Below, piece by piece: positions 1 through 7,422 of a DNA stretch of 43,528 bases. Source of the DNA: Xenococcaceae cyanobacterium MO_167.B27 (GTDB lineage: Bacteria > Cyanobacteriota > Cyanobacteriia > Cyanobacteriales > Xenococcaceae); contig JASJCP010000023.1 of NCBI GenBank assembly GCA_030065935.1, positions 1 through 43,528 on the forward strand. The letters are read 5' to 3'. The notes beneath the pieces were generated by a model. It had not been told where the DNA came from and ran no database searches. It worked only from the letters and a program-made list of their open reading frames with translations. The translations under genes were made by a program, and so were the position numbers. Within the stretch, counting starts at the first letter, position 1. Each line of letters begins with the position of its first letter.

Positions 1-17
1 CCAATAAATCAGTTTTT

Positions 18-58
18 GGCGACCCGCTACGCGGTTGCCTTCGGCACCGCTAAATAGT
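18..58. repeat. Palindromic intergenic repeat (hairpin)
   Basis: Bases 31-50 fold as GCGG-T-TGCC with loop TTC and GGCA-CCGC. The GC-rich block sits in AT-rich intergenic DNA and has the look of the short palindromic repeats common between cyanobacterial genes. The sequence shows the hairpin; membership of a genome-wide family is inferred. Confidence 0.45.
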
Positions 59-140
59 CAAAATTACTCTGATAGCGATCGCCAAAATAGCCCAAGGGCA
101 TACTACAAAACATATGACAACTTGACGTGCGGAAAGTGAA

Positions 141-194
141 TTAATATATCTAGGTATTGAAGCCAAAAGAGATCGGTTTTGTTGTGAAGTCTCC
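141..194 (-). repeat. Dispersed repeat, copy 1 (second copy near 29.5 kb)
   Basis: Read on the minus strand, this block begins GGAGACTTCACAACAAA and ends TTCAATACCTAGATATATT. It matches 29493-29545 (plus strand) at about 45 of 54 positions, the difference being a 7-8 base centre. Both copies are preceded by GGGGAATGGG-type short repeats. The reading frame across it (50-235) appears only because the repeat is open in one frame, so I do not call a gene. Confidence 0.6.
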
Positions 195-402
195 TTCGGT
201 GCCCCATTCCCCAAGTCCCATTCCCCAAGTCCCATTCCCCATTCCCTATTGCTTATCTCAACTATTGCGACCTTATCCTGCGCTAACTACTTAAAATTTA
301 TTTCTTCATTGGTTCTTCATTTTTGCTCTTTAGTTTCAAGATAGAGTTTGATTCGCAGTTAGTAAAAAGCATTTTGTTGATTTTCTCAAGAAGTAGCCAA
401 TA

Positions 403-579
403 ATGAAAACAATCTGGAAACAATCTTTATTTAGAGCCATGGTATGGTTGAGTGCCGAAATTATACTTAACTGTGTAGGATTAGATGATTTAGCCGACTA
501 TAGCGAATTTATTTTTGAGAGGGATATAATTGCGCTTAATCATATTCATCTGATTGCCAAAACTTCAATTAAATTCTAA
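403..579 (+). CDS. Small 58-residue hypothetical protein
   Basis: An ATG-to-TAA frame of 58 codons. It begins MKTIWKQSLFRAMVWLSAE and continues with an amphipathic or hydrophobic helix followed by an acidic stretch (GLDDLADYSEF). The composition is protein-like, and the WLSAEIIL...GLDDLADYSEFIF pattern resembles small uncharacterised cyanobacterial proteins I have a general memory of; no function is known to me. The start has no strong Shine-Dalgarno sequence. It stands alone, with about 118 bases to the converging gene at 697-1554. It could be a single-pass membrane-associated peptide. Confidence is moderate because of the short length. Confidence 0.5.
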   Translation: MKTIWKQSLFRAMVWLSAEIILNCVGLDDLADYSEFIFERDIIALNHIHLIAKTSIKF

Positions 580-696
580 TAGGATTACTCTCATACATTG
601 CGATCGCTTATTGCGGTGGAGGGATAGCTAGAGTCTTGTCAATAAATTGCTGGTAACTGAAGGCGATCGCATCAAAATTCAACAGTTAAAAAACAG

Positions 697-1554
697 CTAG
701 TTTTTGCGATTTTTTAAACAGAACCCATATCGATAGTAAACCTCATTTCCTAAAGGTTGGCAAAATTGTTGCCAATATTCAAAAGTTTCTAAATTACCAG
801 CCATGAAATCATTATCATAGATTGCCATAAAACGCACAAATTGGCAGATTGCTTGGCATTGTTTCACAGTTAAAAGTTGTCTTCTAGATAGATTATACTC
901 GGAAGGACATAAGGAAAAAATTGTAGAATCAACTGAATAATAATCCCATTTACCAAAATAATTAATTGTCCAAATCATGTAAGCAGGCAGATAAAATCGA
1001 TAGCCTTTTTCATCCAAAAAGCATAAGACATCAGACAAATTTTTTATGACCCTCTCAGGAATATCTTGCCAATTTTCAAGAAGATCATTTTCAGTAATAT
1101 CCAAGGACTCTCTAAATAAATGATTATGTTCTATTTGTTGTTTGAATCGCTCTTCTTTAAGCTGTTTTTTCTGAGAATAATCAAATATATAATCATCAAT
1201 TAGACGAGCTTCAACTAAAGTAATTCCATCTTCTAGTTCCACTCTGTCAAAAGCTTTCTGAATACTTTGAATAACTTTTTGCTGGAAAACATCAAAATTT
1301 TCGTCTAAGGTTTTCCAATTGGCTGGTCTTTGCTCACTTTTGCTAGGAAGACGCACCCAATCTCTCCAATATTCTTCACAAGCTCCCATTTGAACAAAGT
1401 TTCGCTGTGCCTCCAAAAGAGAAACATTATTTGTTCCTCCTTCATAAAAAGTCATAGCATCTTCCCAAAAGCAAACTGGACATATTTGATCGGTTTCAGG
1501 TGGAGGTTTTTCTAAAGTTAGATAACCGCAACAAGGACAGGGATTCAATGCCAT
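697..1554 (-). CDS. CPCC cysteine-rich / DUF6714-like two-domain protein
   Basis: A 285-residue protein. The first 70 residues have the Cys-rich CPCC layout (NPCPCCGY near residue 5, then ICPVCFWED near 24), which would bind one zinc. From about residue 80 a second region matches the DUF6714 pattern: GITLVEARLIDDY, then W-x-DIPE, then a C-terminal stretch with DEKGYRFYLPAYM. CPCC and DUF6714 modules often occur near bacterial toxin or immunity genes, but no toxin gene is visible here. The neighbour 70 bases upstream in the same direction is an M48 peptidase. The start is the first ATG, which places the CPCC motif at the N terminus as usual. Molecular function is unknown; domain assignment is by pattern recognition only. 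Confidence 0.75.
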   Translation of the reverse strand: MALNPCPCCGYLTLEKPPPETDQICPVCFWEDAMTFYEGGTNNVSLLEAQRNFVQMGACEEYWRDWVRLPSKSEQRPANWKTLDENFDVFQQKVIQSIQKAFDRVELEDGITLVEARLIDDYIFDYSQKKQLKEERFKQQIEHNHLFRESLDITENDLLENWQDIPERVIKNLSDVLCFLDEKGYRFYLPAYMIWTINYFGKWDYYSVDSTIFSLCPSEYNLSRRQLLTVKQCQAICQFVRFMAIYDNDFMAGNLETFEYWQQFCQPLGNEVYYRYGFCLKNRKN

Positions 1555-1623
1555 ATTCTTGAGTACTTACCATGAAACTAAGTATATCGAACAATATAAG
1601 AGATTTAATTCCTTCTAAGGAAG

Positions 1624-2598
1624 CTATTTTTGTTCCCTTCTCTGGTTTTTAATCTGTTGGATTTCTTGTTGTAATTCTTCTATTTGTCTTTGTAAATTAT
1701 CTACTTCTGTCTGAGTCTCTTCAACTTCAACTTCAACCGAGCCTTTTTGACCGACTCGTTGATAATTTCCTTGTTTAATTTGTTGATATTCTGCTGATTT
1801 TGCCCAATCTTCTAAATAACTTAAACGCTCTACGGCAAAAGGATGAGTTAAAAAACTACCGTTCCCGCCATTATGAATCAGAAACTTATAAATTTGATTC
1901 AAGCTATCTCGGTCTAATTCTTGGTAATTTTGGGCTTGTTGTCGAAATTCTGCCAGACTACATTCGTGACCATATTTTTTACTCCCTCCAGCCAATTTCA
2001 TCATAGTTGTCATCACTGTCTCCAGGTCATCTATGACTAGCATCCCTGCTCTATCTGCTGATAGTTCTGCTTTGCGTCGCCATTCATAAAAAGCCAAAAT
2101 CAGACCACTACTAATCACATTGCCTAAACCAAGAGTTAACTCCCCCAGAAGCTCCGCAGCACCCATTACCCAAATTGCCATCTGAATTAAGATGGTGTGT
2201 TCGCATTTAATATGCCCTAATTCGTGAGCCAATATGGTGCGAAGTTCCGCTTCTTCCATTAATTCTAGTATTTCTGTATTAACTACAATATAAGGTTGCT
2301 CCTGTCCTAAAGCATGACTATTAGCTAGAGGATTTTGTGCCACATATAAATTGGGTTCAGGATAGACATCTAAATCCCGCACACATTCCCGAAAAATCCC
2401 GTAAAGAGTCGAATATTGCCTCACACCAGCTTGAATACAATTACCCTGCCAATAAATATTTTGAGGTCGTTCATAAAAGTATTCGACAAACCTATTGGCT
2501 AGCAGTTCAAAGCCAGGAAGACTTCGTAATGTTTGTTCTGCTTGACGGTCTAAAGGATGTCTAAAAGCTTCACTGGATATTCCTGAATATGTAGGCAT
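1624..2598 (-). CDS. M48 family zinc metallopeptidase, soluble, with C-terminal coiled coil
   Basis: 324 residues. The zinc-binding motif HELGH is at 125-129, with the third ligand in ELSADRAG (Glu about 178), the standard M48 arrangement. There is only one moderately hydrophobic stretch (about 138-172), and no signal peptide. The last 35 residues are a Glu/Gln-rich heptad stretch predicted to be a coiled coil. M48 enzymes such as the LoiP/BepA relatives usually cleave misfolded or envelope proteins; the substrate here is unknown. It lies 70 bases upstream of, and co-oriented with, the CPCC/DUF6714 gene, so the two may be co-transcribed. A downstream neighbour with toxin-immunity-type domains is notable, but a functional link is only inference. 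Confidence 0.85.
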   Translation of the reverse strand: MPTYSGISSEAFRHPLDRQAEQTLRSLPGFELLANRFVEYFYERPQNIYWQGNCIQAGVRQYSTLYGIFRECVRDLDVYPEPNLYVAQNPLANSHALGQEQPYIVVNTEILELMEEAELRTILAHELGHIKCEHTILIQMAIWVMGAAELLGELTLGLGNVISSGLILAFYEWRRKAELSADRAGMLVIDDLETVMTTMMKLAGGSKKYGHECSLAEFRQQAQNYQELDRDSLNQIYKFLIHNGGNGSFLTHPFAVERLSYLEDWAKSAEYQQIKQGNYQRVGQKGSVEVEVEETQTEVDNLQRQIEELQQEIQQIKNQRREQK

Positions 2599-2687
2599 AA
2601 AATAAATTGAGTTTCCAACTATCTCTATCTATTTTCCTATTATTTGAGTTCTCGAGCTTTTGAAAAAGCTGGATTCTAAAGCGGATG

Positions 2688-3215
2688 TTACGAAACAGGC
2701 TTAAGCCTTGTTTCTCCGCGTTTACGATATGATTTACTAAGACTCGACAAATCATATCCTTCTATATCATCATAGGTAATATTTTGACTGGTAAACGCAA
2801 CCTGATAGACACCTCCTGGTTTGCGGTAATTTGGGATTTTGGGATGATTTTCTAGTTCTTTGTTCCACCATTTTTTAAGCAGCTTGTTGTAACTAGTTAT
2901 TGACTCAAGTACCGATTTTATGCACTGCTGTCCTTGTTGTCCTCCTAGAGCTTCATAGTGCTTATTTGTTTTAAAGTCTTTGCACAACTGAGCATAACTA
3001 GCTTTAACATATCGGTCTTTAAAGACAATTCGATACATATTATTTTGCTCAAAAAAAGTACGAGTCTCACATTGCTCAAAATGAGTTTGTCGAATCGCGA
3101 ATAAAACCGAATTATAAAGATTGTTTGATTGATGAACTAGCCATGTTAAATATGCTTTAGCTTCATCGTCAATATATCCAGATAACAATATTTTTTGAGT
3201 GCGATATTCTGTCAT
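2688..3215 (-). pseudogene. tnpB: TnpB (IS605 OrfB) transposase-associated protein, truncated
   Basis: The 175-residue frame matches the N-terminal part of TnpB: helix-turn-helix-like LTWLVHQSNNLYNSVLFAIRQ, then YAQLCKDFK, SYNKLLKKWW and HPKIPNYRKPGGVYQVAFTSQ. A full TnpB is around 380-420 residues with a RuvC DED nuclease core and a zinc finger, and none of these is present. After about residue 160 the frame runs straight into the hairpin region that normally lies at the right end of the element (its last residues, RKRGETRLKPVS, come from that hairpin). This points to an internal deletion that removed the nuclease half and joined the N terminus to the right end. RNA-guided nuclease activity is therefore not expected. 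Confidence 0.8.
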
Positions 3216-3250
3216 GCTAAAATCCTATCACGCAAATACATTGCAATGGC

Positions 3251-3398
3251 ATGAATCAAGAAAAATTCACGGCGGAGATTAAGCCTGAAACGCAAGAATA
3301 AATTAAAGCTTTACGCTCAACAAAAAGATAAAACAATGACTCAAGTAATTGAGGAAATGATCGATAAATTAAAATTAGAAAAAGATACAGGGAGATAA
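3251..3398 (+). pseudogene. Ribbon-helix-helix small protein, frameshifted
   Basis: The ATG at 3251 reads MNQEKFTAEIKPETQ and then hits TAA at 3299. The other frame continues NKLKLYAQQKDKTMTQ and then VIEEMIDKLKLEKD to the stop at 3396. Removing one A near 3297 gives PETQDKLKLYAQQKDK in one frame, the normal ribbon-helix-helix pattern. The gene is divergent from tnpB and lies inside the same element boundaries, so it was probably an accessory regulator carried by the element. The single-base insertion indicates inactivation unless it is a sequencing error. Confidence 0.6.
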
Positions 3399-3605
3399 AT
3401 CCCCTCCTGTCGCGTTTCCACCCTCGGTTAAAAACGAGGGCTATCACGCTCCCAATTTTTCTCTGTATTGCTCAAAAACGGGATATTTTGGCTCACTTCT
3501 AGTCAATCAAATTAACAAACCTAGACATAGGAAATAACCAGAAAACCCATACTGTGAAGTTAGGAGAGCATCGCCCTATAGTATGAGGGTTAGGGTCGGG
3601 AGAGG

Positions 3606-3833
3606 TCAGGGGGTTTGTCTATCTGTGTTAAAAACTTCTCCTTCAATCCCTTTCCACCATTGACCTAGATTCATCAAGTCATCATGAATATCTTGTACTT
3701 GTTGCAGGTATTCTTGTTGTGTCAGGGTATGTTTGCGTTCTTGTAATTTTTTTAGTCTGAGTTGCACTAGTAGCCAAGGTTTGGATATTCCATTGGTAGC
3801 TTCTATGTATTTTGCTAAATCTTTACTGTCCAT
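3606..3833 (-). CDS. Small conserved-looking hypothetical protein (75 aa)
   Basis: 75 residues, charged and mainly helical (LVQLRLKKLQERKHTLTQQE and following), ending in a Trp-rich segment GQWWKGIEGEVF. It has no cysteines, signal peptide or membrane segment. It resembles small hypothetical cyanobacterial proteins but I do not recognise a named family. It is co-oriented with the radical SAM gene but separated from it by about 190 bases with no gene. The coding case rests on its length, composition and lack of overlap with any better frame. Confidence 0.6.
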   Translation of the reverse strand: MDSKDLAKYIEATNGISKPWLLVQLRLKKLQERKHTLTQQEYLQQVQDIHDDLMNLGQWWKGIEGEVFNTDRQTP

Positions 3834-4024
3834 AAATATTGATGAAATGAAATTATTAACTTTGCTATATATTTCTTAACATCTTTTAAGACTACATGGC
3901 TTTGATTCTATCTTAAAAAGGGGGGTGGAGGAGAGAACAGTTAATTTGAAATTTAAAAACAACCCAACATTTCAGTCTAGAAGGGCTTTCTATGTTAGTT
4001 TTAATTGCTTATGTAGCAAGAGTT

Positions 4025-5404
4025 TCAGACTTGATTGACTCTCATGACAGCTTCGCTAGTTCTCCCCCAATTAGCACTAACACATTTACTGATTAAATCT
4101 TCCACACCGCCAACAGGAATAATTGGAATTTTTAAGTTATTACTGACTTCTTCTACTGTCATATCATCTAAAAATTTTGTATCGTCGTGTTTCAGCATGA
4201 GAGATGGTAGTAAAATAGCATCTCCTAAATTTTGCTGAGATAAGCCAGCGAGTAAATCTTGTCCTGTTAGTAATCCTGTAACGGTTATTTCTTGTCCCCA
4301 ATATTCACTACGTAAAGCAATTAGGTTAACTTCTAATCCTGCTACAGAATTTAACTGCTTAACTAAAGGTTGAAAAGCTTGTTCTACTGCATTTCCTACT
4401 ATCCAGCTTAAACGACGAGGTGCAGCTATTTGGGTAGGTAACATCTCATTAGCTAAAGTTTGAAACTCCTTGAGAAATAGGCGAATTGACCCTACACCAT
4501 TACCAATTTGGGGATAATCCTCATAGTGGGATTCGGGTGGTAATTCTTGTTGTGCAATCAGAAACCACTCATCTGCTAACCAAGCTACATTAGTTCCAAA
4601 TTGTTGTCGAAATTGAGTCTGCATTTGTTGCACTTGGGTAATGACTTCAATAGCTTTAGCTTGACTCACAGCTATCAATTCATCTTCTGGAGGGCGAAAC
4701 CGAGTTAAACCCACTGGAACAACTGCAACAGAAGCTACAGCAGGGATATCCCCAGTATGAAAAGAGGCTAAATCTAACAGAGTTCTTTCTAGATGTTTGC
4801 CATCATTAATCCCAGGACATACTACTACTTGGGCGTGGATTTGTAAGCGTCTTTCTTGAAACCATTGCAACTGAGACATAATTTGTCCAGCGCGAGAATT
4901 TTTTAATAAACGACTTCTAATATCGGGTTCGGTAGCATGAACTGATACATATAGAGGAGACAAGCGCATCTGTTCAATTCTTTGCCATTCTTTTTCTGTT
5001 AGATTAGTTAAAGTAAGATAGCTACCATAGAGGAAACTAAGACGATAATCATCATCCTTGAAATAAAGACTGGCTCTTTTTCCTGGGGGTTGTTGATCGA
5101 TAAAACAAAAGGGACAACGATTGTTACATTGAATTAATCCATCAAATAAAGCTGTCTCAAATTCCAGTCCCAAGTCAGCATCATAGTCTTTCTCAATCTC
5201 TACCTGATGTATTTTTCCTGCTGTATCAACCACCTCTAGTGCTAAGTACTCATCTGCACATAAATATCGGTAATCAATTAGATCGCGGGGACTAGTACCA
5301 TTAATAGATACAATGGCATCTCCTGATTCAAAGCCAATTTCCTCTGCAATAGAATCGGGTAATACTCTGGTTATTTTTGCTGGTTGGATAGATGCTTGGC
5401 TCAC
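4025..5404 (-). CDS. PDZ / radical SAM / DUF512 protein (TIGR03279-type)
   Basis: 459 residues, the usual length for this cyanobacterial family. Domain order: a PDZ-like domain at about 8-70 (VLPDSIAEEIGFESGDAIVSING), a radical-SAM-type cluster CNNRCPFC at 93-100 followed by FIDQQPPGKRASLYFKDDDY, and a DUF512 C-terminal region (about 230-440). The CxxxCxxC spacing would bind a 4Fe-4S cluster and S-adenosylmethionine. The family is nearly universal in cyanobacteria and plants of cyanobacterial ancestry, but its reaction is not established to my knowledge. The gene has its own 70-base upstream gap from the restriction-modification pair, so it is probably transcribed alone or by read-through. 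Confidence 0.9.
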   Translation of the reverse strand: MSQASIQPAKITRVLPDSIAEEIGFESGDAIVSINGTSPRDLIDYRYLCADEYLALEVVDTAGKIHQVEIEKDYDADLGLEFETALFDGLIQCNNRCPFCFIDQQPPGKRASLYFKDDDYRLSFLYGSYLTLTNLTEKEWQRIEQMRLSPLYVSVHATEPDIRSRLLKNSRAGQIMSQLQWFQERRLQIHAQVVVCPGINDGKHLERTLLDLASFHTGDIPAVASVAVVPVGLTRFRPPEDELIAVSQAKAIEVITQVQQMQTQFRQQFGTNVAWLADEWFLIAQQELPPESHYEDYPQIGNGVGSIRLFLKEFQTLANEMLPTQIAAPRRLSWIVGNAVEQAFQPLVKQLNSVAGLEVNLIALRSEYWGQEITVTGLLTGQDLLAGLSQQNLGDAILLPSLMLKHDDTKFLDDMTVEEVSNNLKIPIIPVGGVEDLISKCVSANWGRTSEAVMRVNQV

Positions 5405-5475
5405 TGTTGGCTCAAAATTAATGTAGTTAAATATATTTTGGCAAAATCTAATTCTAAGCTAATCACTAGCGTAAA

Positions 5476-6066
5476 TTATTTATTCCAATCAATATGACCA
5501 TTAATATCGTATTTTTCATAAATTTCTAAAATTTCTTTAGTAAAATTTTCAAGCTGTTCATCTTGCTCTTTTTGAGCTAACTCATAAAGTCTAATAAACA
5601 TTTTTTTCCCTGTTTCTGTTTGTTGTAGATTTTTTTTGAGCATATTATGGCGACTACAGAGAGTTTGCCCGTTTTCTAAAGTGTTTTGACCACCTCGCGA
5701 TCTAGGTATAATATGGTCAGCATGAATTTCTAAACCTTCTTCTTGACCTTGACCACAAATTACACATTTGTAGTTATCTCTCTCAAAAATTTTTTTCTTT
5801 AAGTTATCTGGAAATGTTTTTGCCTGTGGTTTTGCTACAAAATCAGGATCGTATTTATAAACGCCTATCCTAACTTTGATTAATTTACCTTCTTCAAAAA
5901 GGCTTCTAATCGCTCTATCTGGATCTGCTAATTTTTTTCCGTACCGAGTTTCCCAGTTTTTGGTGACTATCGGTACAATTTCTTTGTGTTCAATATCTCT
6001 ATTAGGATTATTTCTATAATAATCAAATATAAATTCTTTCTGACTAACTTTTTTTTCTTGAATCAT
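5476..6066 (-). CDS. HNH endonuclease, probable restriction enzyme of a type II system
   Basis: 196 residues from the chosen ATG at 6066. An upstream in-frame ATG at 6159 would overlap the methyltransferase by 86 bases, so the shorter start, 7 bases after the methyltransferase stop, is preferred. The N-terminal 75 residues look like a winged-helix or specificity module (DYYRNNPNRDIEHKEIVPIV, then DPDRAIRSLFEEGKLIKV). The nuclease is a classic HNH with CVIC at 101-104, ADHIIPRSRGG around 116-126, and LCSRHN at 136-141, so both the zinc site and the catalytic His are intact. Its position directly behind a C5 methyltransferase gives the functional call. The recognition site cannot be read from the sequence. 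Confidence 0.85.
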   Translation of the reverse strand: MIQEKKVSQKEFIFDYYRNNPNRDIEHKEIVPIVTKNWETRYGKKLADPDRAIRSLFEEGKLIKVRIGVYKYDPDFVAKPQAKTFPDNLKKKIFERDNYKCVICGQGQEEGLEIHADHIIPRSRGGQNTLENGQTLCSRHNMLKKNLQQTETGKKMFIRLYELAQKEQDEQLENFTKEILEIYEKYDINGHIDWNK

Positions 6067-6073
6067 TGCAACT

Positions 6074-7135
6074 TTATAAAATTGCTGAACTATTTTTATC
6101 TTCGAGCTTACAACAGTCGTAAATAACCTTATAAATTTCTTGGGCAATAGCTTTAACAACGGTAATAGCTACGGAATTACCTATCTGCCTATACATTTGA
6201 GTTCTAGATACGGGAAAAATAAAATTATTGTCAAACCCCATAATTGCTTTACATTCTGATTCACTCAATAATCTAATTCCCGTTTCACCATCTCTAACGA
6301 AGGTTCCTGTTAATCTTTGTATTTTATGATAAGTCGAAACTAAAGTTTTGACTTTTATTTGAGAATTTTGATCTATTATTTGTGGCTTACCATCATCTTT
6401 TTTGAATAAATAGGTTTTTTGCAGATGTTTACTAATTGAATATCCCGTGACACCTGTTTCTATAAATCTATCTATATAGACATCATTTTCTTGACCTAAA
6501 GGGAAATTGAATTCAACTCTACTTTTCAAATAGTCTCTCTGAAATCCTACCAAATAAATTCTGGCTCTAACTTGAGGTAAATTAAACCGTGCAGCATCGA
6601 GAATAGCGTAGCGAACATCATAATTTAAAGCATCAAGAGTTTCGAGGATTATCTTAAATGTTTTTCCTTGATTATGAGTTACTAAACCAGGGACATTCTC
6701 TAAAAAAACACACAAAGGTTTTTTAACTTGTAAAATACTGGCAATAGTATAAAATAATGTACCTTGTGTTTGATGTAAGAAGCCTTCTCTTTTCCCAATA
6801 TTACTAAATGGTTGACACGGAAATCCTGCTAAAAGTATATCGTGATTTGGGATATCTTTAAAGGGGATTGTATTAATATCTCCATAGGGTATTTCGCCAA
6901 AGTTTTTTTCATAGGTTTGACGCGCATATTTATCCCATTCAGAAGAAAAGACACATTTGCTATGGTCAGATTCAAAAGCAATTCTCATTCCACCAATACC
7001 AGCAAATAGATCAATGAATTTAACTTTATCTTTAATAACATAAGTCGGTTTATCAATGCTATAACTAGAATTAATCCTTTCAAATAATTCTGAGATATAC
7101 GATCTTTCTTGATTAATGAGATATTTAACAGACAT
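6074..7135 (-). CDS. DNA (cytosine-5) methyltransferase, type II modification enzyme
   Basis: 353 residues from the ATG at 7135. An open frame extends upstream to 7309, but that extension has no methyltransferase features and includes a HIP1 octamer, so it is left out. Conserved motifs occur in order: motif I FIDLFAGIGGMRIAFE (about 41-56), motif IV GFPCQPFSNIGKREGF with the catalytic Cys near 107, motif VI ENVPGLV, motif VIII QVRARIYLVGF, and motifs IX-X RLLSESECKAIMGF and YRQIGNSV. The variable target-recognition region lies between motifs VIII and IX. It is transcribed first, ahead of the HNH nuclease, which is the safe order because the host is modified before cutting. It would methylate cytosine at C5 in an unknown site. 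Confidence 0.92.
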   Translation of the reverse strand: MSVKYLINQERSYISELFERINSSYSIDKPTYVIKDKVKFIDLFAGIGGMRIAFESDHSKCVFSSEWDKYARQTYEKNFGEIPYGDINTIPFKDIPNHDILLAGFPCQPFSNIGKREGFLHQTQGTLFYTIASILQVKKPLCVFLENVPGLVTHNQGKTFKIILETLDALNYDVRYAILDAARFNLPQVRARIYLVGFQRDYLKSRVEFNFPLGQENDVYIDRFIETGVTGYSISKHLQKTYLFKKDDGKPQIIDQNSQIKVKTLVSTYHKIQRLTGTFVRDGETGIRLLSESECKAIMGFDNNFIFPVSRTQMYRQIGNSVAITVVKAIAQEIYKVIYDCCKLEDKNSSAIL

Positions 7136-7422
7136 TTTTAAACTTGACTTGGTATTAGTTATATTTCCATATCGTAATATTATTTGTTGTTTTTCTGCGA
7201 TCGCTAAAATTTGAACCCTTGCTGACTTCTGTGCTGAAGTTAGGTCTCCTATTCTAGTTGACGTAAATATCATACAATGCCTTAAACATTTGTTCTGTAA
7301 AGATTTCAAATTTTCACGGATCTATTTTGTCAATATAATTATTAGCTGATAAATAGAAAGCACAATTAAAAATAGTCCTTAGTTCTTATAATAGGTTGGT
7401 CGTAATAACTTCTAGGATAAAT

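Larger units (their letters stand above)
2650..3445 (-). mobile_element. Decayed IS605/TnpB-type insertion element
   Basis: The element is bounded on one side by nested hairpins at 2655-2718: AGCTTTT/AAAAGCT, then GCGGA/TCCGC enclosing GAAAC...GTTTC at 2692-2714. On the other side is a stem CCCTCG/CGAGGG at 3421-3440. Between them lie a truncated tnpB (minus) and a frameshifted ribbon-helix-helix gene (plus). IS200/IS605 elements have subterminal hairpins rather than inverted repeats, and this layout fits. Exact ends are inferred. Loss of most of tnpB and no tnpA mean it cannot move by itself. Confidence 0.65.

Noticed and set aside
50-235. 61-codon minus-strand frame at the window start
   Set aside because: It lies over a dispersed repeat and GGGGAATGGG words shared with a non-coding copy near 29.5 kb; no protein-like conservation is visible.
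7136-7309. N-terminal extension of the methyltransferase
   Set aside because: No methyltransferase motif, includes a HIP1 octamer; the internal ATG at 7135 gives a standard-length enzyme.
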